Position numbers and translations under genes: made by a program
Assembly (NCBI GenBank): GCA_003023725.1
Contig: PXYT01000002.1
Location: 116,261 to 180,260 of the forward strand
Reading direction: 5' to 3'
DNA length: 64,000 bases
Origin: Sulfobacillus benefaciens
GTDB taxonomy: Bacteria > Bacillota > Sulfobacillia > Sulfobacillales > Sulfobacillaceae
In this document: one piece after another, positions 16,298 to 26,584 of the stretch
Numbering within the stretch: position 1 is the stretch's first letter
Layout: each line of letters opens with the position of its first letter
The notes under the pieces: model-generated
What the model saw: only the letters and a program-made list of their open reading frames with translations
Databases searched by the model: none
Told to the model about the DNA's origin: nothing

Positions 16298-17259
16298 ATC
16301 CATTCACTACGGTCGAGACGCGGCTGAAGTGTCCGATTGAGAGCTTCGGCGAGCACATCCGCCATGTCATTGATTAGGAGATCGATCTCTTTGGGTGTGA
16401 CCATTAATTCACCCAAACGTTCTCCCAAAACCTCTTGCATCAGGCCTTTTTGATTAGACTCCCCCAGTTCTTCCAGTATCTTGTAAAACTTGACGTCATT
16501 CGCGAGCTCCTGGGCCAGTAAGTGCACGGCTTCTTCCGCGATGCTCATGGCTTGCACCACAGTACAAACCCCAATTGCCACAACAGGAACACCCACCGTG
16601 TCCTGATTCAACCCCTGGCGTCGATTGCCCACGCCGGATCCCGGGTGAATACCGGTGTCGGCAATTTGCACACTTCCCAATAATCGGTCTAAACTGCGTG
16701 CCGCAAGAGCATCGACGGCAATCACCAGATCCGGTCCGCTTTCGTTGACGATGCCTTTGATCATATCCAAAGTTTCAATGCCCGTCGTACCCAAAACTCC
16801 CGGCGCCACAGCCGCCACCGATCGCATCCGTTGTCTGATGTCGTCGGGAACAACACCGGTAAGATGGCGAGTTACCAAGAGACGCTCCACCACTCTAGGA
16901 CCCAAGGCATCCGGCGTTGCGTTCCAGTTCCCTAATCCCACCACCAGGACCGTCCTCTCCACGGTTTCGGGGATCAAGTTCTTGAGTTCTTCCGTCAGGA
17001 CACGAATCAGCCCTTTACGCACCTGTGCATTCCTTTCGCGAAACTGGGGAACATCCAACGTAATATAGTGGCCTTGAGGTTTTCCCATCAATCGGGCTCC
17101 CTCATCCGTAAAAACGTTCACACGGGTAATTTCCACACCCTGGTCATTCTTCCGGTCCACGCGAACACCCGGAACTTCTTCATGAGCATCTCCACGGACG
17201 ATATCCCGGGCCTCGATGGCCATGTCCGTCGATACTTGTATGGGCCGAAAATCTGCCAT
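16294..17259 (-). CDS. gpr: Spore germination protease Gpr
   Basis: 321 residues, near the usual length of about 330-370. Gpr is made as a zymogen in the forespore, matured there, and cuts SASPs when germination starts. The N-terminal propeptide region has STDMAIEARDIV, and the core shows VLVVGLGNWNATPDALGP, APGVLGTTGIET and AVDALAARS, all hallmarks of peptidase family A25, including the catalytic aspartates. GAGGAGG lies about 11 bases before ATG. It ends convergently on the regulator gene with a 4-base overlap. No rpsT or spoIIP, its usual neighbours, is present. Confidence 0.95.
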   Translation of the reverse strand: MADFRPIQVSTDMAIEARDIVRGDAHEEVPGVRVDRKNDQGVEITRVNVFTDEGARLMGKPQGHYITLDVPQFRERNAQVRKGLIRVLTEELKNLIPETVERTVLVVGLGNWNATPDALGPRVVERLLVTRHLTGVVPDDIRQRMRSVAAVAPGVLGTTGIETLDMIKGIVNESGPDLVIAVDALAARSLDRLLGSVQIADTGIHPGSGVGNRRQGLNQDTVGVPVVAIGVCTVVQAMSIAEEAVHLLAQELANDVKFYKILEELGESNQKGLMQEVLGERLGELMVTPKEIDLLINDMADVLAEALNRTLQPRLDRSEWI

Positions 17260-17684
17260 ACGGCTTCCGCCTCCTCGCGCAACTTATTCCTAGACTTCAC
17301 ACGCTCCCCCAAGTTTATGCGTGTTGACTGATCTCAGCCTGATTTCCGCGAAGGCTTCTCGTAAGACGCAAACCCGCTTCCAAATGCCCACTCACTTAAC
17401 TGCTCCTCAAGCTAGCAAGACATCGAAGCAAATTTGCAACGATGAGGGCCCTTCCGCCGGTGTCACTGTGCTGACCAGGCGAGAATATTCCCATTGAATT
17501 TTTTTGAATCAGCCTGCTCAAATTTCCTGCCTTCTCCCGTTTCCACAAAGCCTTTTGCTAGCGAAAAAGCTCAGCCACCTTTATACCCTGTCGCTTCCCA
17601 AAAGCTCTCTGACTTTCCACACGGAGGGCCAAAGATAGCAATATCGATGGTATTCAGTCATACAACGTACGAGGGGGGACGGAC
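17260..17684. other. 425-bp divergent intergenic region (gpr / flippase)
   Basis: No coding frame with a ribosome site was found. The interval separates the divergent starts of gpr and the flippase and must hold both promoters, but I see no clear sigma-A or sigma-G match. No tRNA or riboswitch signature was recognised. Confidence 0.5.
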
Positions 17685-19193
17685 ATGCAACACAAACGCG
17701 CTTTGTGGTGGGGCACACTAACCTTAACGGGAGCCGCGCTCGCATCTCGCGGGCTGGGATTAATTTACCGGATGCTATTAGCCCGGTTCCTGGGCTCGGA
17801 GGGACTGGGGTTTTTCCAAATGATTTTCCCGTTATACATCTCACTGGTTACCCTGGCTGTGGCTGGTACACCCGTAGCCGTCTCACAACTCGTTGCCGAG
17901 GAAAACATTAACGGGGTGCTGTTGGTCCGCCGGTCTCTTGCGATTGTCATGTTCACAAGCCTTCCACTCATAACCTTGGTGATTTTGGCTGCGAGGCCCT
18001 TGGCCATAGTGCTTTACCATGACACCCAGTTTTCCGTCTTTTTGATAACGGTTGCCCCGGCCTTGCTGGCCGTAGGATTTTCCGCCGTTTTGCGGGGATA
18101 TTTTGTTGGCGTTCAACATCTCAGCTATCCGGCATTTTCGCAAGTGGCCGAACAGCTCAGCCGCGTGGTCATTCTCTACACCATTTTGAACATTTTCGGA
18201 CAACAGGCCTTCAACAATGCGCCGTTGGTTGCCGTCGCCCTCATTCCACTGGGGGAAGGCATCAGTCTGATCATATTGGCTAGTGCCTATAGTCACACGC
18301 TTTCCCACGAGCTGCCTTGGAATTCATCGTCGGAACCCCGAGGCACTACCATTTCTCAAATTCTTGAGCTCTCCGTGCCTGTAACCTTAAGCCGGTTGCT
18401 GGGATCGCTCGTTGGCGTTATCGAGGCATTCTGGCTTCCCTGGCGCCTAGAAAAGGCTGGCATGAGCACATATAATGCCATACGTTATTTTGGACAGTTG
18501 ACGGGAATGGCTATTCCTTTGATTCTGTTCCCCACGGCGCTTACTATGGCCTTGGCCACCAATCTCATCCCTTTGGTTTCCCAAGCCCATTCCCGTCACG
18601 ACCAGGCCGGCATCCGTTCGGTACTAACGGAAAGCTTACAAACCACTGCCGTGTTCACCGTTCCGGTCACGATGTTTTTGCTCATATTTGGTATTCAGCT
18701 CGACGATCTCTTTTTTCATGCGCATATCCCCGCCAGTTTGTTCTATCCCTTGACGTTGGGAGGATTCTTTCTTTATTTCGATATTACCCTGTCCGGAGCC
18801 CTGCGCGGTTTAGGACGCACGGACATTCCCATGCGCAACGACCTAATTGCGAGCGGGGTCGAGCTGACTCTCATTTGGCTGTTAACAACAAACTTGTCGA
18901 TCGCACCAACCGGTGTTGCAACGGCCATAGCCATAGGGTTTGTTATCAGTCCCATACTCAACACATGGAGTCTCTCCCGTTTGACCCGCATTTCCATCTC
19001 TTGGCTTGCCATCCTCGCCGTGCCCTTGATCAGTGCCATACCCGCCTTGCTGACCTTCATTCTGTGGCATGTGTGGAGCATGCCCTTGAACGTGAATCCC
19101 TTAGTTAAGCTCGTGGCTGGTATCGCCTTGGGTCTTCTTGCCTACCTTGCCGCGCTCGCCATGACAGGACGTTCTTTCCGCATGAGGCTGTAG
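17685..19193 (+). CDS. Polysaccharide/lipid II flippase family protein (MurJ/SpoVB, MATE-like)
   Basis: 502 residues, about 14 hydrophobic helices, of the MVF/oligosaccharide flippase fold. The N-terminal GLGLIYRMLLARFLGSEGLG and QMIFPLYISLVTLAVAGTPVAVSQL (described in part) fit the Firmicute SpoVB/YtgP group, which moves lipid-linked peptidoglycan precursors or other sugars across the membrane; SpoVB is needed for spore cortex. Position opposite gpr hints at a sporulation link, but that is inference. GGGGGG lies about seven bases before ATG. A long stem-loop overlaps the stop codon. Confidence 0.85.
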   Translation: MQHKRALWWGTLTLTGAALASRGLGLIYRMLLARFLGSEGLGFFQMIFPLYISLVTLAVAGTPVAVSQLVAEENINGVLLVRRSLAIVMFTSLPLITLVILAARPLAIVLYHDTQFSVFLITVAPALLAVGFSAVLRGYFVGVQHLSYPAFSQVAEQLSRVVILYTILNIFGQQAFNNAPLVAVALIPLGEGISLIILASAYSHTLSHELPWNSSSEPRGTTISQILELSVPVTLSRLLGSLVGVIEAFWLPWRLEKAGMSTYNAIRYFGQLTGMAIPLILFPTALTMALATNLIPLVSQAHSRHDQAGIRSVLTESLQTTAVFTVPVTMFLLIFGIQLDDLFFHAHIPASLFYPLTLGGFFLYFDITLSGALRGLGRTDIPMRNDLIASGVELTLIWLLTTNLSIAPTGVATAIAIGFVISPILNTWSLSRLTRISISWLAILAVPLISAIPALLTFILWHVWSMPLNVNPLVKLVAGIALGLLAYLAALAMTGRSFRMRL

Positions 19194-19221
19194 ACCAGGG
19201 TGTATTCCCCGGTCTACAGCC
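19186..19221 (+). terminator. Stem-loop overlapping the flippase stop codon
   Basis: GGCTGTAGACC (19186-19196) and GGTCTACAGCC (19211-19221) form an 11-bp perfect stem with a 14-base loop; the TAG stop is inside the left arm. There is no T run after it, so it may be an mRNA-stabilising hairpin or a weak terminator. Confidence 0.5.
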
Positions 19222-19274
19222 CCAAAATGCATAAGTCTGGACCACAAAGAAGAACCCTAACTGCGGAGGAGGAT

Positions 19275-19946
19275 TCAAGAATGCAGCAACCTCTGGAGAT
19301 AAGGCCTCATATTGTGTTCGGAAAGAAATGCTCCTTGATAAACTGCCAGTATTTTTCCGCCGGGACTAATAAAAACTGACGTGGGATAGAATTCAATCCC
19401 ATAGAGCGCCGCTACGGAACCTTGAGCGTCTAAAAGCACAGGATAATTCATATGCGCCTGGGCCATATATTGGCTGACTGTCTCCTGTGGCTGCTGAACC
19501 GCCACACCGTATATGTCAACCTGTTTTCCGTACTCTTGTTGGACTTTCTCCAGTTCGGGAATCTCTTTGCGACACCAAGGGCACCATGTGGCCCAGAAAT
19601 TCAGCCACACCGGGTGGCCACGGAGTTGCGACAAGCTCACTCTCGCTCCCGTGGTCGTGCGCAATGTAAACCCAGGCGCGAACTGACCCGCCTGCAAACC
19701 AGACGTCGCAGTCGCAGTCGCAGTCGCGGTACCGGAAGTTCCGGAGCTTGCCCGGGTACCATGTACCGAAACGGATGATGACGGATGTCCCGAAGCTAAA
19801 GGATGCGAGGCCGTATGGATAGGTTTTGAGGTGGTATGATGGGTCTCGGAGGACACGCCGGTTGTGGAATGCCCAACCAAGTAACCTCCGTATAGAAAGG
19901 CCCCGAACAAAACCACCCATCCGGCAACGCGTTTGGCAGATTGCAC
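19275..19946 (-). CDS. Thioredoxin-like protein, ResA/TlpA family, membrane anchored
   Basis: 223 residues from GTG 19946, which has GGGAGG seven bases upstream; a GTG at 19973 sits too close to its own ribosome site. An N-terminal membrane helix (VAGWVVLFGAFLYGGYLVG) is followed by a His/Ser/Thr-rich linker and the thioredoxin fold, with WATWCPWCRKEIPEL holding the CPWC active site (about 122-125) and a cis-Pro in FYPTSVF. Such proteins reduce disulfides outside the membrane, for example in cytochrome c maturation. The linker contains a run of alternating Ala-Thr from a hexamer repeat. It follows clpB by 29 bases. Confidence 0.85.
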   Translation of the reverse strand: MQSAKRVAGWVVLFGAFLYGGYLVGHSTTGVSSETHHTTSKPIHTASHPLASGHPSSSVSVHGTRASSGTSGTATATATATSGLQAGQFAPGFTLRTTTGARVSLSQLRGHPVWLNFWATWCPWCRKEIPELEKVQQEYGKQVDIYGVAVQQPQETVSQYMAQAHMNYPVLLDAQGSVAALYGIEFYPTSVFISPGGKILAVYQGAFLSEHNMRPYLQRLLHS

Positions 19947-19975
19947 CCGATTCCTCCCCTCCCTGATCTCCACTC

Positions 19976-22585
19976 CTATCCGTTGTACACGGGCGTATCC
20001 GCGACATTGGCGATATCGAAATGAATCTGTCCGTCCACCTCATCAATGGTCACCAATTGCTTACCCACCAGTTCGCCATCCAACACTTTCATCGCCAAAG
20101 GGTCCTGGACGGCCCTTTGAATCAGGCGCCTTAAGGGTCTGGCCCCAAATTGCGGATCATATCCTCGGGACGCCAGCAAATCGAGCGCCTTCTCGGTGAC
20201 TCGCAGCGTGATGTCCCGTTCCGCCAGACGCGTCTCAATATCCTTCAAGTTAAGGCGGACAATCCTCCTGAGGTCCTCCGGCGTCAATCGGGAGAATGTA
20301 ATAATTTCATCAATCCGATTTAGAAACTCTGGACGAAAGGCCTGATGTAAAACGCTCTGTATCTGGGATTCGCGGACATCCGGCCGTTCTTCTTCCAAAA
20401 TAATCTGACTGCCTAAATTGGATGTCATGATAATCACTGTATTCCGAAAGTCCACAGTCCTTCCCTGGCCGTCTGTCAGCCGACCGTCATCCAACACCTG
20501 CAGCAGAATGTTAAAGACTTCGGGATGCGCCTTTTCTACTTCGTCCAAGAGCACGACGCAGTAGGGGCGTCTTCTGACCGTTTCGGTCAGTTGTCCGCCT
20601 TCTTCATATCCTACATAGCCTGGCGGAGCGCCTATCAAGCGCGATACGGTGTGACGTTCCATGTATTCCGACATATCGAGGCGGACCAGAGCATTTTCGT
20701 CGTCGAACAGAAATTCCGCCAATGCCTTAGCCAATTCGGTCTTTCCGACTCCTGTTGGACCGAGAAACAGGAAGGACCCCATGGGCCTTCTGGGATCGGA
20801 TAATCCGGCCCGAGCCCGGCGAACGGCATTGGATACCGCTTCCACAGCTTGTTGTTGACCAACAATCCGCTCACTCAACCGTTTCTCCATTTCGACCAAT
20901 TTTGCCCGTTCGCCCTCCAAAAGGCGACTCACCGGGATACCGGTCCATCGGGCGACAACTTGGGCAATATCCTGTTCCATGACTTCTTCCCTCAATAGGC
21001 GATTTGACCCATCAAGCATTTGCACGTCCCTTTGCGCTTCCTCCAGCTCCCTTTGCAAAGTCAAAAGTTTTCCATATCGCAGTTCGGCGGCTCTGGCCAG
21101 ATCTCCCTCACGCTCAGCCTGTTGCTCGAGAACGCGGGTTTCGTCAATTTCCTGTTTTATCTTATTGACCTTGGCCACATGGGCTTTCTCTCGTTCCCAT
21201 CGTGCCATGAGAGCATCTCGCTGTTCGCGAACGTTGGCCAACTCTTCTTCCAGCTGCGCAAGCCGCACCTTCGAAGCGGGATCATCTTCCTTAGCCAAAG
21301 CTTCCCGTTCTATTTCCAGTTGCAGACGATGACGTTCCATTTCGTCTAATTCCTCAGGCATGCTGTCCATTTCCACTCGCAAATGCGATGCGGCTTCGTC
21401 GATCAGGTCAATGGCCTTGTCCGGCAGAAAACGGTCCGTAATGTAACGGTGGCTCAGCCGCGCCGCAGCAATTAATGCGCTGTCCCGGATTCGAACACCA
21501 TGGTGCACTTCGTAACGTTCCTTCAAACCTCGTAAGATAGCAATGGTGTCTTCCACACTGGGTTCGTCCACATGAACAGGCTGGAATCGACGTTCCAAAG
21601 CAGCATCCTTTTCGATGTACTTCCGGTACTCGTCAAGGGTAGTGGCTCCCACCGCGCGCAGTTCCCCCCGCGCCAGGGCCGGCTTCAAGAGGTTTGCAGC
21701 GTCCACTGCCCCTTCCGCCTTACCCGCTCCCACTAAGGTGTGCAACTCATCAATAAAGAGAATGATACCGCCTTGTGCACTCTCGATTTCTTTTAGAACG
21801 GCTTTTAACCGATCCTCAAATTCGCCCCGAAATTTGCTGCCCGCCACGAGCGAGCCCAAATCTAAGGCCAGAACTTTCTTGTCTTTCAATCCTTCGGGAA
21901 CATCTTGCTGCACGATGCGTTGGGCGAGCCCCTCCACAATGGCTGTCTTGCCCACCCCGGGCTCACCAATTAACACCGGGTTATTTTTCGTTCGCCGCGA
22001 CAGCACTTGAATGACACGCCGAATTTCCTCGTCCCGGCCGATAACGGGGTCTAATTTCCCTTTACGGGCCAGTTCGGTCAAATCTTTGCTATATTTGGCC
22101 AAAGCCTGATATTTTTCTTCCGGATTCTGGTCTGTCACCCGCGCCTGACCCCGAACATCCCGTAAGGCCATCAACACGGCATTGCGTTTGACGCCGTAAT
22201 CCTGCAAGATCCGTCCCGCACCGGTTCCCGGCTGTTCAATCATGGCCAGAAGCAAGTGTTCCGTGGAGATATATTCATCCTTTAGAGCGTCGGCTTCCTT
22301 TTCGGCCTGTTCAACAGTCCGAACCAGACTTTGGCTCAAGTAAGCGCCAGGCTGGCTTCCGCTCACCTTCGGCAGTTGAGCCAATGCGTGCCGAGCGGAC
22401 TGTTCTAAAGCAGATAAGGGAATTCCCACCTTTTCAATCAGGGGACGAACAATGCCGTCAGATTGTTCCACCAACGCTACCAATAGATGTTCAGGAACAA
22501 TTTCCTGGTTCTGCATTTCCCGGGCAATTGACTGAGCCTCGGACAACGCTTCTTGCGATTTAACCGTCAACTTATCGAGGCGCAT
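19976..22585 (-). CDS. clpB: ATP-dependent disaggregase ClpB
   Basis: 869 residues, full length. It has the N-terminal Clp repeat domain (1-145), first AAA+ ring (Walker [10 protein letters not shown]), the long middle coiled coil (about 410-530) that marks ClpB rather than ClpC, and the second AAA+ ring (Walker [10 protein letters not shown]). ClpB works with DnaK and DnaJ to pull apart protein aggregates, and here it is directly downstream of both: its ATG lies 14 bases inside the dnaJ gene. ATG 22585 is preceded by GGGGGGAG; an upstream ATG at 22630 lies deep in dnaJ. Confidence 0.97.
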   Translation of the reverse strand: MRLDKLTVKSQEALSEAQSIAREMQNQEIVPEHLLVALVEQSDGIVRPLIEKVGIPLSALEQSARHALAQLPKVSGSQPGAYLSQSLVRTVEQAEKEADALKDEYISTEHLLLAMIEQPGTGAGRILQDYGVKRNAVLMALRDVRGQARVTDQNPEEKYQALAKYSKDLTELARKGKLDPVIGRDEEIRRVIQVLSRRTKNNPVLIGEPGVGKTAIVEGLAQRIVQQDVPEGLKDKKVLALDLGSLVAGSKFRGEFEDRLKAVLKEIESAQGGIILFIDELHTLVGAGKAEGAVDAANLLKPALARGELRAVGATTLDEYRKYIEKDAALERRFQPVHVDEPSVEDTIAILRGLKERYEVHHGVRIRDSALIAAARLSHRYITDRFLPDKAIDLIDEAASHLRVEMDSMPEELDEMERHRLQLEIEREALAKEDDPASKVRLAQLEEELANVREQRDALMARWEREKAHVAKVNKIKQEIDETRVLEQQAEREGDLARAAELRYGKLLTLQRELEEAQRDVQMLDGSNRLLREEVMEQDIAQVVARWTGIPVSRLLEGERAKLVEMEKRLSERIVGQQQAVEAVSNAVRRARAGLSDPRRPMGSFLFLGPTGVGKTELAKALAEFLFDDENALVRLDMSEYMERHTVSRLIGAPPGYVGYEEGGQLTETVRRRPYCVVLLDEVEKAHPEVFNILLQVLDDGRLTDGQGRTVDFRNTVIIMTSNLGSQIILEEERPDVRESQIQSVLHQAFRPEFLNRIDEIITFSRLTPEDLRRIVRLNLKDIETRLAERDITLRVTEKALDLLASRGYDPQFGARPLRRLIQRAVQDPLAMKVLDGELVGKQLVTIDEVDGQIHFDIANVADTPVYNG

Positions 22586-23510
22586 GAATTTCTCCCCCCA
22601 CTTCTTTATGATTCTCGCGGAGTTTTTCATAAAGCTGGTCGTCTTCTGCCGTAAAGGGCTCAGGAAACCGTAGAGTCACTTCCAACAATAAGTCTCCCTT
22701 GATATTGGTCCCCCTTTGCACCAAACCCAATCCCCGTAGGCGCAACATTTTTCCCTGATTGGTGTGTGGCGGCACTTTAACCATTACCGTATCTCCAATC
22801 AAAGGTTTTATTGGCACCTCGCCTCCCCTCGCGGCCAAAGGGACGGGGACCATAAGTCTTCCCACCAAATTATTACCCTGACGGACGAATCGCGGATGAG
22901 GGGCCACTTCGACTCGCAATCGCGCATAATTTCCCACCCGCAAAACGGAACCTGCCTCCACACCCGGCGGTATCGTTACCGAAAATTTTCTAGGTTCTGT
23001 GACCTGACCAAGCCCTCCACACCGGGGGCAATTTGCATTCCTTCCATGGCAAACCGGGCAGACATGAGGTTCACTCACGGTCAGCTGAACAGTTTCTCCC
23101 CGGGCCACTTGCTCTAAAGTTAAGGTAACGGTTTCCTCAGGAACATTCTGTGTTCGGGTTCTCGTTGTGGTAAAGCCGGAATCGGCCCCGGCTTGGGAGA
23201 ACAAGTCCTCAAAAATACTGCCCCATCCGGCAAAATCGTCGTCAAAAGTTACACGCTGGTAACCAGGCCCTTGACTTCGGGCCTGGCGTTGCGCGTAACC
23301 CAGACGCATTTGATCATACTCGCGTCGTTTCTTCGGATCGGAAAGAACTTCGTAGGCCTCATTGATATCTTTGAACTTGTCTTCCCCGGACTTGCCACTC
23401 ACGTCCGGATGGTATTTTCGCGCCAAACGCCGATAGGATTTCTTAATCGTCTCTTGATCGGCATTTTCTCCTACTTCGAGGACCTTATAGTAATCCTTTG
23501 GCGCAGCCAT
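22572..23510 (-). CDS. dnaJ: DnaJ/CbpA-like co-chaperone with a reduced zinc finger
   Basis: 312 residues. The J domain is intact (residues 5-70, HPD at about 34-36), followed by a glycine- and phenylalanine-containing linker and two beta-rich substrate domains. Canonical DnaJ has four CxxCxGxG repeats; here only two cysteine pairs remain ([16 protein letters not shown], about 151-166), so one zinc site at most is kept. The ATG is 71 bases after dnaK. It would stimulate DnaK ATPase and hand over clients. No grpE is present in the operon. Confidence 0.9.
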   Translation of the reverse strand: MAAPKDYYKVLEVGENADQETIKKSYRRLARKYHPDVSGKSGEDKFKDINEAYEVLSDPKKRREYDQMRLGYAQRQARSQGPGYQRVTFDDDFAGWGSIFEDLFSQAGADSGFTTTRTRTQNVPEETVTLTLEQVARGETVQLTVSEPHVCPVCHGRNANCPRCGGLGQVTEPRKFSVTIPPGVEAGSVLRVGNYARLRVEVAPHPRFVRQGNNLVGRLMVPVPLAARGGEVPIKPLIGDTVMVKVPPHTNQGKMLRLRGLGLVQRGTNIKGDLLLEVTLRFPEPFTAEDDQLYEKLRENHKEVGGEIHAPR

Positions 23511-23540
23511 GTTTCCGTCACCTCACCTCGGCACTGAGAA

Positions 23541-23560
23541 GGCTGGCGTGGAAGCCAGCC
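23541..23560 (-). repeat. Intercistronic stem-loop between dnaK and dnaJ
   Basis: GGCTGGC and GCCAGCC form a 7-bp perfect stem with a 6-base loop, without a strong T run afterwards. It may set the relative amounts of DnaK and downstream products by partial termination or by protecting the upstream mRNA end. Confidence 0.5.
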
Positions 23561-23580
23561 CCCCCTCTTGGTGGTCAAGA

Positions 23581-25488
23581 TCATTCTGTAGGCCGGAAGT
23601 CCGCGTCGATCACATCGTCGCCGCCTTCGTTACTGCCCCCACCTCCACTATTCGGTGGCGGGTTCTGGTCCTGTGAATTGGTTGTCTGTTGTTTGTACAA
23701 CGCTTCGGCCAGTCGGTGGGACACGGTTTCCAATTGGCTCAATGCCGACTCTATGGAAGACTTGTCACTGCGTTCAATTGCCTCCCGCACCGCTTTGACG
23801 GCTTCCTCGGCCTGGGTTTTGTCGTTTGCGTCGACTTTGTCTCCCAAGTCTCGAATGCTCTTTTCGGTTGCATAGGCCATAGACTCGGCGCGGTTCTTCA
23901 AGTCGGCCAATTCTCGACGCTGCTCATCCTCCTGAGCTTTTTCCTGAGCATCGCGAACCAGACGTTCAACTTCTTCTTTAGATAGCTGCGTCGATGCCGT
24001 CACCGTGATCCGCTGTTCTTTTCCAGTTCCCAGATCTTTAGCCGAAACATTGACGATGCCATTGGCATCAATATCAAAAGTCACTTCGATTTGCGGCACT
24101 CCTCGTGGAGCAGGGGGAATGTCGGTTAAGCTAAAGCGTGCCAGCGTCCTGTTGTCTGCTGCCATCGGCCGTTCACCTTGCAGAACGTGGATTTCTACCG
24201 ACGTCTGATTGTCCGAGGCAGTGGTAAAGGTTTCACTCTTGCGCGTCGGGATGGTCGTGTTGCGTTCGATAAGTTTTGTGAAAACCCCTCCCATTGTCTC
24301 AATTCCCAACGACAGCGGCGTCACATCGAGGAGAATAACGTCTTTGACTTCTCCTGCCAGAACACCTCCTTGAATCGCTGCTCCAACCGCCACAACCTCG
24401 TCCGGATTCACACCCCGGTGCGGTTCTTTCCCTGTCAGCTTCTTGACCAATTCCTGAATAACCGGCATACGGGTCGAGCCACCCACCAAAATGACTTCCG
24501 CAATTTGGCTTTCTGTCAGTTTGGCATCTTGCAATGCCTGACGAAAAGGTCCAACCGTACGTTCCGTCAAATCCTGGGTTAATTCTTCAAACTTTGCCCG
24601 GGTAATCGTCATTTCCAAATGTTTAGGACCTGTTTGATCCGCTGTAATGAAGGGCAAACTAACCTGGGTTTCTGTCACCGACGACAGTTCAATTTTCGCC
24701 TTCTCGGCGGCTTCAATCAAACGCTGCAACGCCTGGCGGTCCTGCCTTAAATCAATCCCGTTTTCCCGTTTAAAGTCATCGGCGATATAGTCGACCAATT
24801 TCATGTCATAGTCGTCACCGCCTAAATGCGTATCCCCGGCCGTGGATTTGACCTCGAACACGCCATCGCCCACTTCGAGCACGGACACATCAAATGTTCC
24901 GCCCCCCAAATCCCAGACTAAAATCGTTTCATTTTTCTTCCTATCCAGTCCGTAGGCTAAAGCAGCCGCTGTCGGCTCGTTAATAATACGCAAAACATCA
25001 AGACCCGCAATTTTTCCTGCATCTTTGGTAGCCTGCCGTTCGGCGTCATTGAAATAAGCAGGTACAGTAATCACGGCCTGCGTCACGGTTTCACCGAGAT
25101 GCTTTTCCGCATCGGTTTTCAGCTTGGCCAATATCATCGCCGATAACTCTTCCGGCGTCATTTTTTTCCCTGCATTGGGAAGATCTACCAAAACTTGCTG
25201 GTTCGGCCCTTCGACAACCTTGTACGGAACCCGTTCCCGTTCCTGAGAAGCTTCACTATAACGCCGGCCGATAAACCGTTTAATAGAAAACACGGTGTTT
25301 TCAGGATTCATCACAGACTGGCGACGGGCCAACTGCCCGACCAGACGCTCTCCATTTTTTGCAAAACCAACCACGGATGGCGTTAGGCGGCTCCCCTCGC
25401 TATTCAGAATTACGGTGGGTTGGCCTCCTTCCATGACCGCAATTACCGAGTTAGTCGTTCCCAAATCGATTCCCACGACCTTGGCCAT
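23581..25488 (-). CDS. dnaK: Chaperone DnaK (Hsp70)
   Basis: 635 residues with the full Hsp70 layout: phosphate loop GIDLGTTNS at the N-terminus, [17 protein letters not shown], the second phosphate motif [11 protein letters not shown], the adenosine motif VGGSTRMP, the hydrophobic linker [12 protein letters not shown], substrate domain and helical lid, ending in a Gly/Asn-rich tail with an acidic C-terminus. DnaK folds and refolds proteins together with DnaJ and ClpB encoded downstream. The start overlaps the hspR gene by 38 bases, so repressor and chaperone are made from one transcript. Confidence 0.98.
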   Translation of the reverse strand: MAKVVGIDLGTTNSVIAVMEGGQPTVILNSEGSRLTPSVVGFAKNGERLVGQLARRQSVMNPENTVFSIKRFIGRRYSEASQERERVPYKVVEGPNQQVLVDLPNAGKKMTPEELSAMILAKLKTDAEKHLGETVTQAVITVPAYFNDAERQATKDAGKIAGLDVLRIINEPTAAALAYGLDRKKNETILVWDLGGGTFDVSVLEVGDGVFEVKSTAGDTHLGGDDYDMKLVDYIADDFKRENGIDLRQDRQALQRLIEAAEKAKIELSSVTETQVSLPFITADQTGPKHLEMTITRAKFEELTQDLTERTVGPFRQALQDAKLTESQIAEVILVGGSTRMPVIQELVKKLTGKEPHRGVNPDEVVAVGAAIQGGVLAGEVKDVILLDVTPLSLGIETMGGVFTKLIERNTTIPTRKSETFTTASDNQTSVEIHVLQGERPMAADNRTLARFSLTDIPPAPRGVPQIEVTFDIDANGIVNVSAKDLGTGKEQRITVTASTQLSKEEVERLVRDAQEKAQEDEQRRELADLKNRAESMAYATEKSIRDLGDKVDANDKTQAEEAVKAVREAIERSDKSSIESALSQLETVSHRLAEALYKQQTTNSQDQNPPPNSGGGGSNEGGDDVIDADFRPTE

Positions 25489-25786
25489 AAGTTAATTCCC
25501 TCTCCTTGTCTTTCGATGTTCTCTCTATGTAGTGCTTCGCAGGCATTTCCGTAATGCCCAATATAGCGCGAATTCCCGCCGCATTGACACCTTGCCGGGT
25601 TAATTCGCGTATTCGTACGAGACGATAAAAATCATTTTCTGAATACAGCCGATTATTTGTCTCCGTTCGGGCTGGGGCCACCAAACATTCCCGCTCCCAT
25701 ATGCGCAGCATCTGCGACGATACCCCGACCAGCCGTGCCATCACACCGATAGTATACACGGGCTCGTCAGGACCATGAATCGGCAT
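25451..25786 (-). CDS. hspR: HspR-type MerR-family heat-shock repressor
   Basis: 111 residues. The MerR winged helix is plain ([20 protein letters not shown], then [22 protein letters not shown] and [11 protein letters not shown]), matching HspR, which with DnaK as co-repressor shuts the dnaK operon in Actinobacteria and some others. Its gene is first in the operon instead of last as in Streptomyces. ATG 25786 aligns with the family; the frame also has ATGs at 25798 and 25810. A loose inverted repeat resembling the HAIR operator lies about 40 bases upstream. Confidence 0.85.
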   Translation of the reverse strand: MPIHGPDEPVYTIGVMARLVGVSSQMLRIWERECLVAPARTETNNRLYSENDFYRLVRIRELTRQGVNAAGIRAILGITEMPAKHYIERTSKDKERELTYGQGRGNRFGND

Positions 25787-25824
25787 ACAGCACCACATCC
25801 TCAAAAACAATAACTCTGTCTGCC

Positions 25825-25854
25825 CTTAGAGTCTACCACATAACGGTATTCAAG
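25825..25854 (-). promoter_or_regulatory. HAIR-like inverted repeat upstream of hspR
   Basis: CTTAGAGT (25825-25832) and ATTCAAG (25848-25854) resemble the two halves of the HspR operator CTTGAGT-N7-ACTCAAG, but the left half has an extra base and the spacer is 15, not 7. A weak promoter-like pair (TTGAAA at 25906-25901, TATAGA at 25885-25880, 15-base spacer) lies further up. Confidence 0.3.
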
Positions 25855-26011
25855 AAACTTAACGAACTCCGATAAGAAATCTATATCATTATTTCATATT
25901 TTTCAACCCCTCACCATAAACTATTTACCAGACAAACGTCATCGTCACCACGCGATTTCGTCCGCGACTGTGGAAGAACGAAACCACTGAGAACGAAAGG
26001 AAGAACACCCT

Positions 26012-26584
26012 ATGCGAAAACGGCTTACACTTCAACCTTCCCACCCCCCTTTCTGGGTCGTTTGGCGCCATCCCGTCGAGTACTTGCGGCACTTCGTCCT
26101 GGGGGATACCGCCAATCCCTCTGCGATCTATTGGACCAGCATCTTCATCACGGCCCTTCTAGTATCACTCTATCAGTTCTTCAGTATTCTGCCCGCTCGC
26201 CAGGCCCTGGTGCGTATCGCCGTGGGTGTTCTTGTGGTGTACGGAGGAGCCTTCGTTCTATTGTATGGCCTCACCTTTGCTACGCAACAATTGTTGACCT
26301 TATTCAACTATAGCGACAATTTTCAGAGGCTTCCGTCGGTTTTCCTGTCCACAGGGCCATGGATTGCAGGTATCGCGTTTGTGGCCTGCATGACTTCCGC
26401 CTATTGGCCATGCGACATTTTAGCCCTGATGGCCATTATCATTCTTATCGTGAGACTTGCAACCACCCTCAGCATTTCGATTTTTCAAGCCACTGTTATC
26501 CTGAGTGCCGTTTTAGCCCCCATGCTGGCAGTGATCCTCTATTGGTCCTGGGCCAGAGGATGGAACTTGTTCCCTTTTTGGTAA
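26012..26584 (+). CDS. Yip1-like multi-pass membrane protein
   Basis: 190 residues with five hydrophobic helices after a short cytosolic N-terminus containing PFWVVWRHPVEYLRHFVLGD, the type of lead-in seen in bacterial Yip1/DUF1282 proteins. The assignment rests on topology and this lead-in only. AAAGGAAG lies about nine bases before ATG. It diverges from the hspR operon over about 225 bases and has no coding neighbour downstream. Confidence 0.6.
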   Translation: MRKRLTLQPSHPPFWVVWRHPVEYLRHFVLGDTANPSAIYWTSIFITALLVSLYQFFSILPARQALVRIAVGVLVVYGGAFVLLYGLTFATQQLLTLFNYSDNFQRLPSVFLSTGPWIAGIAFVACMTSAYWPCDILALMAIIILIVRLATTLSISIFQATVILSAVLAPMLAVILYWSWARGWNLFPFW

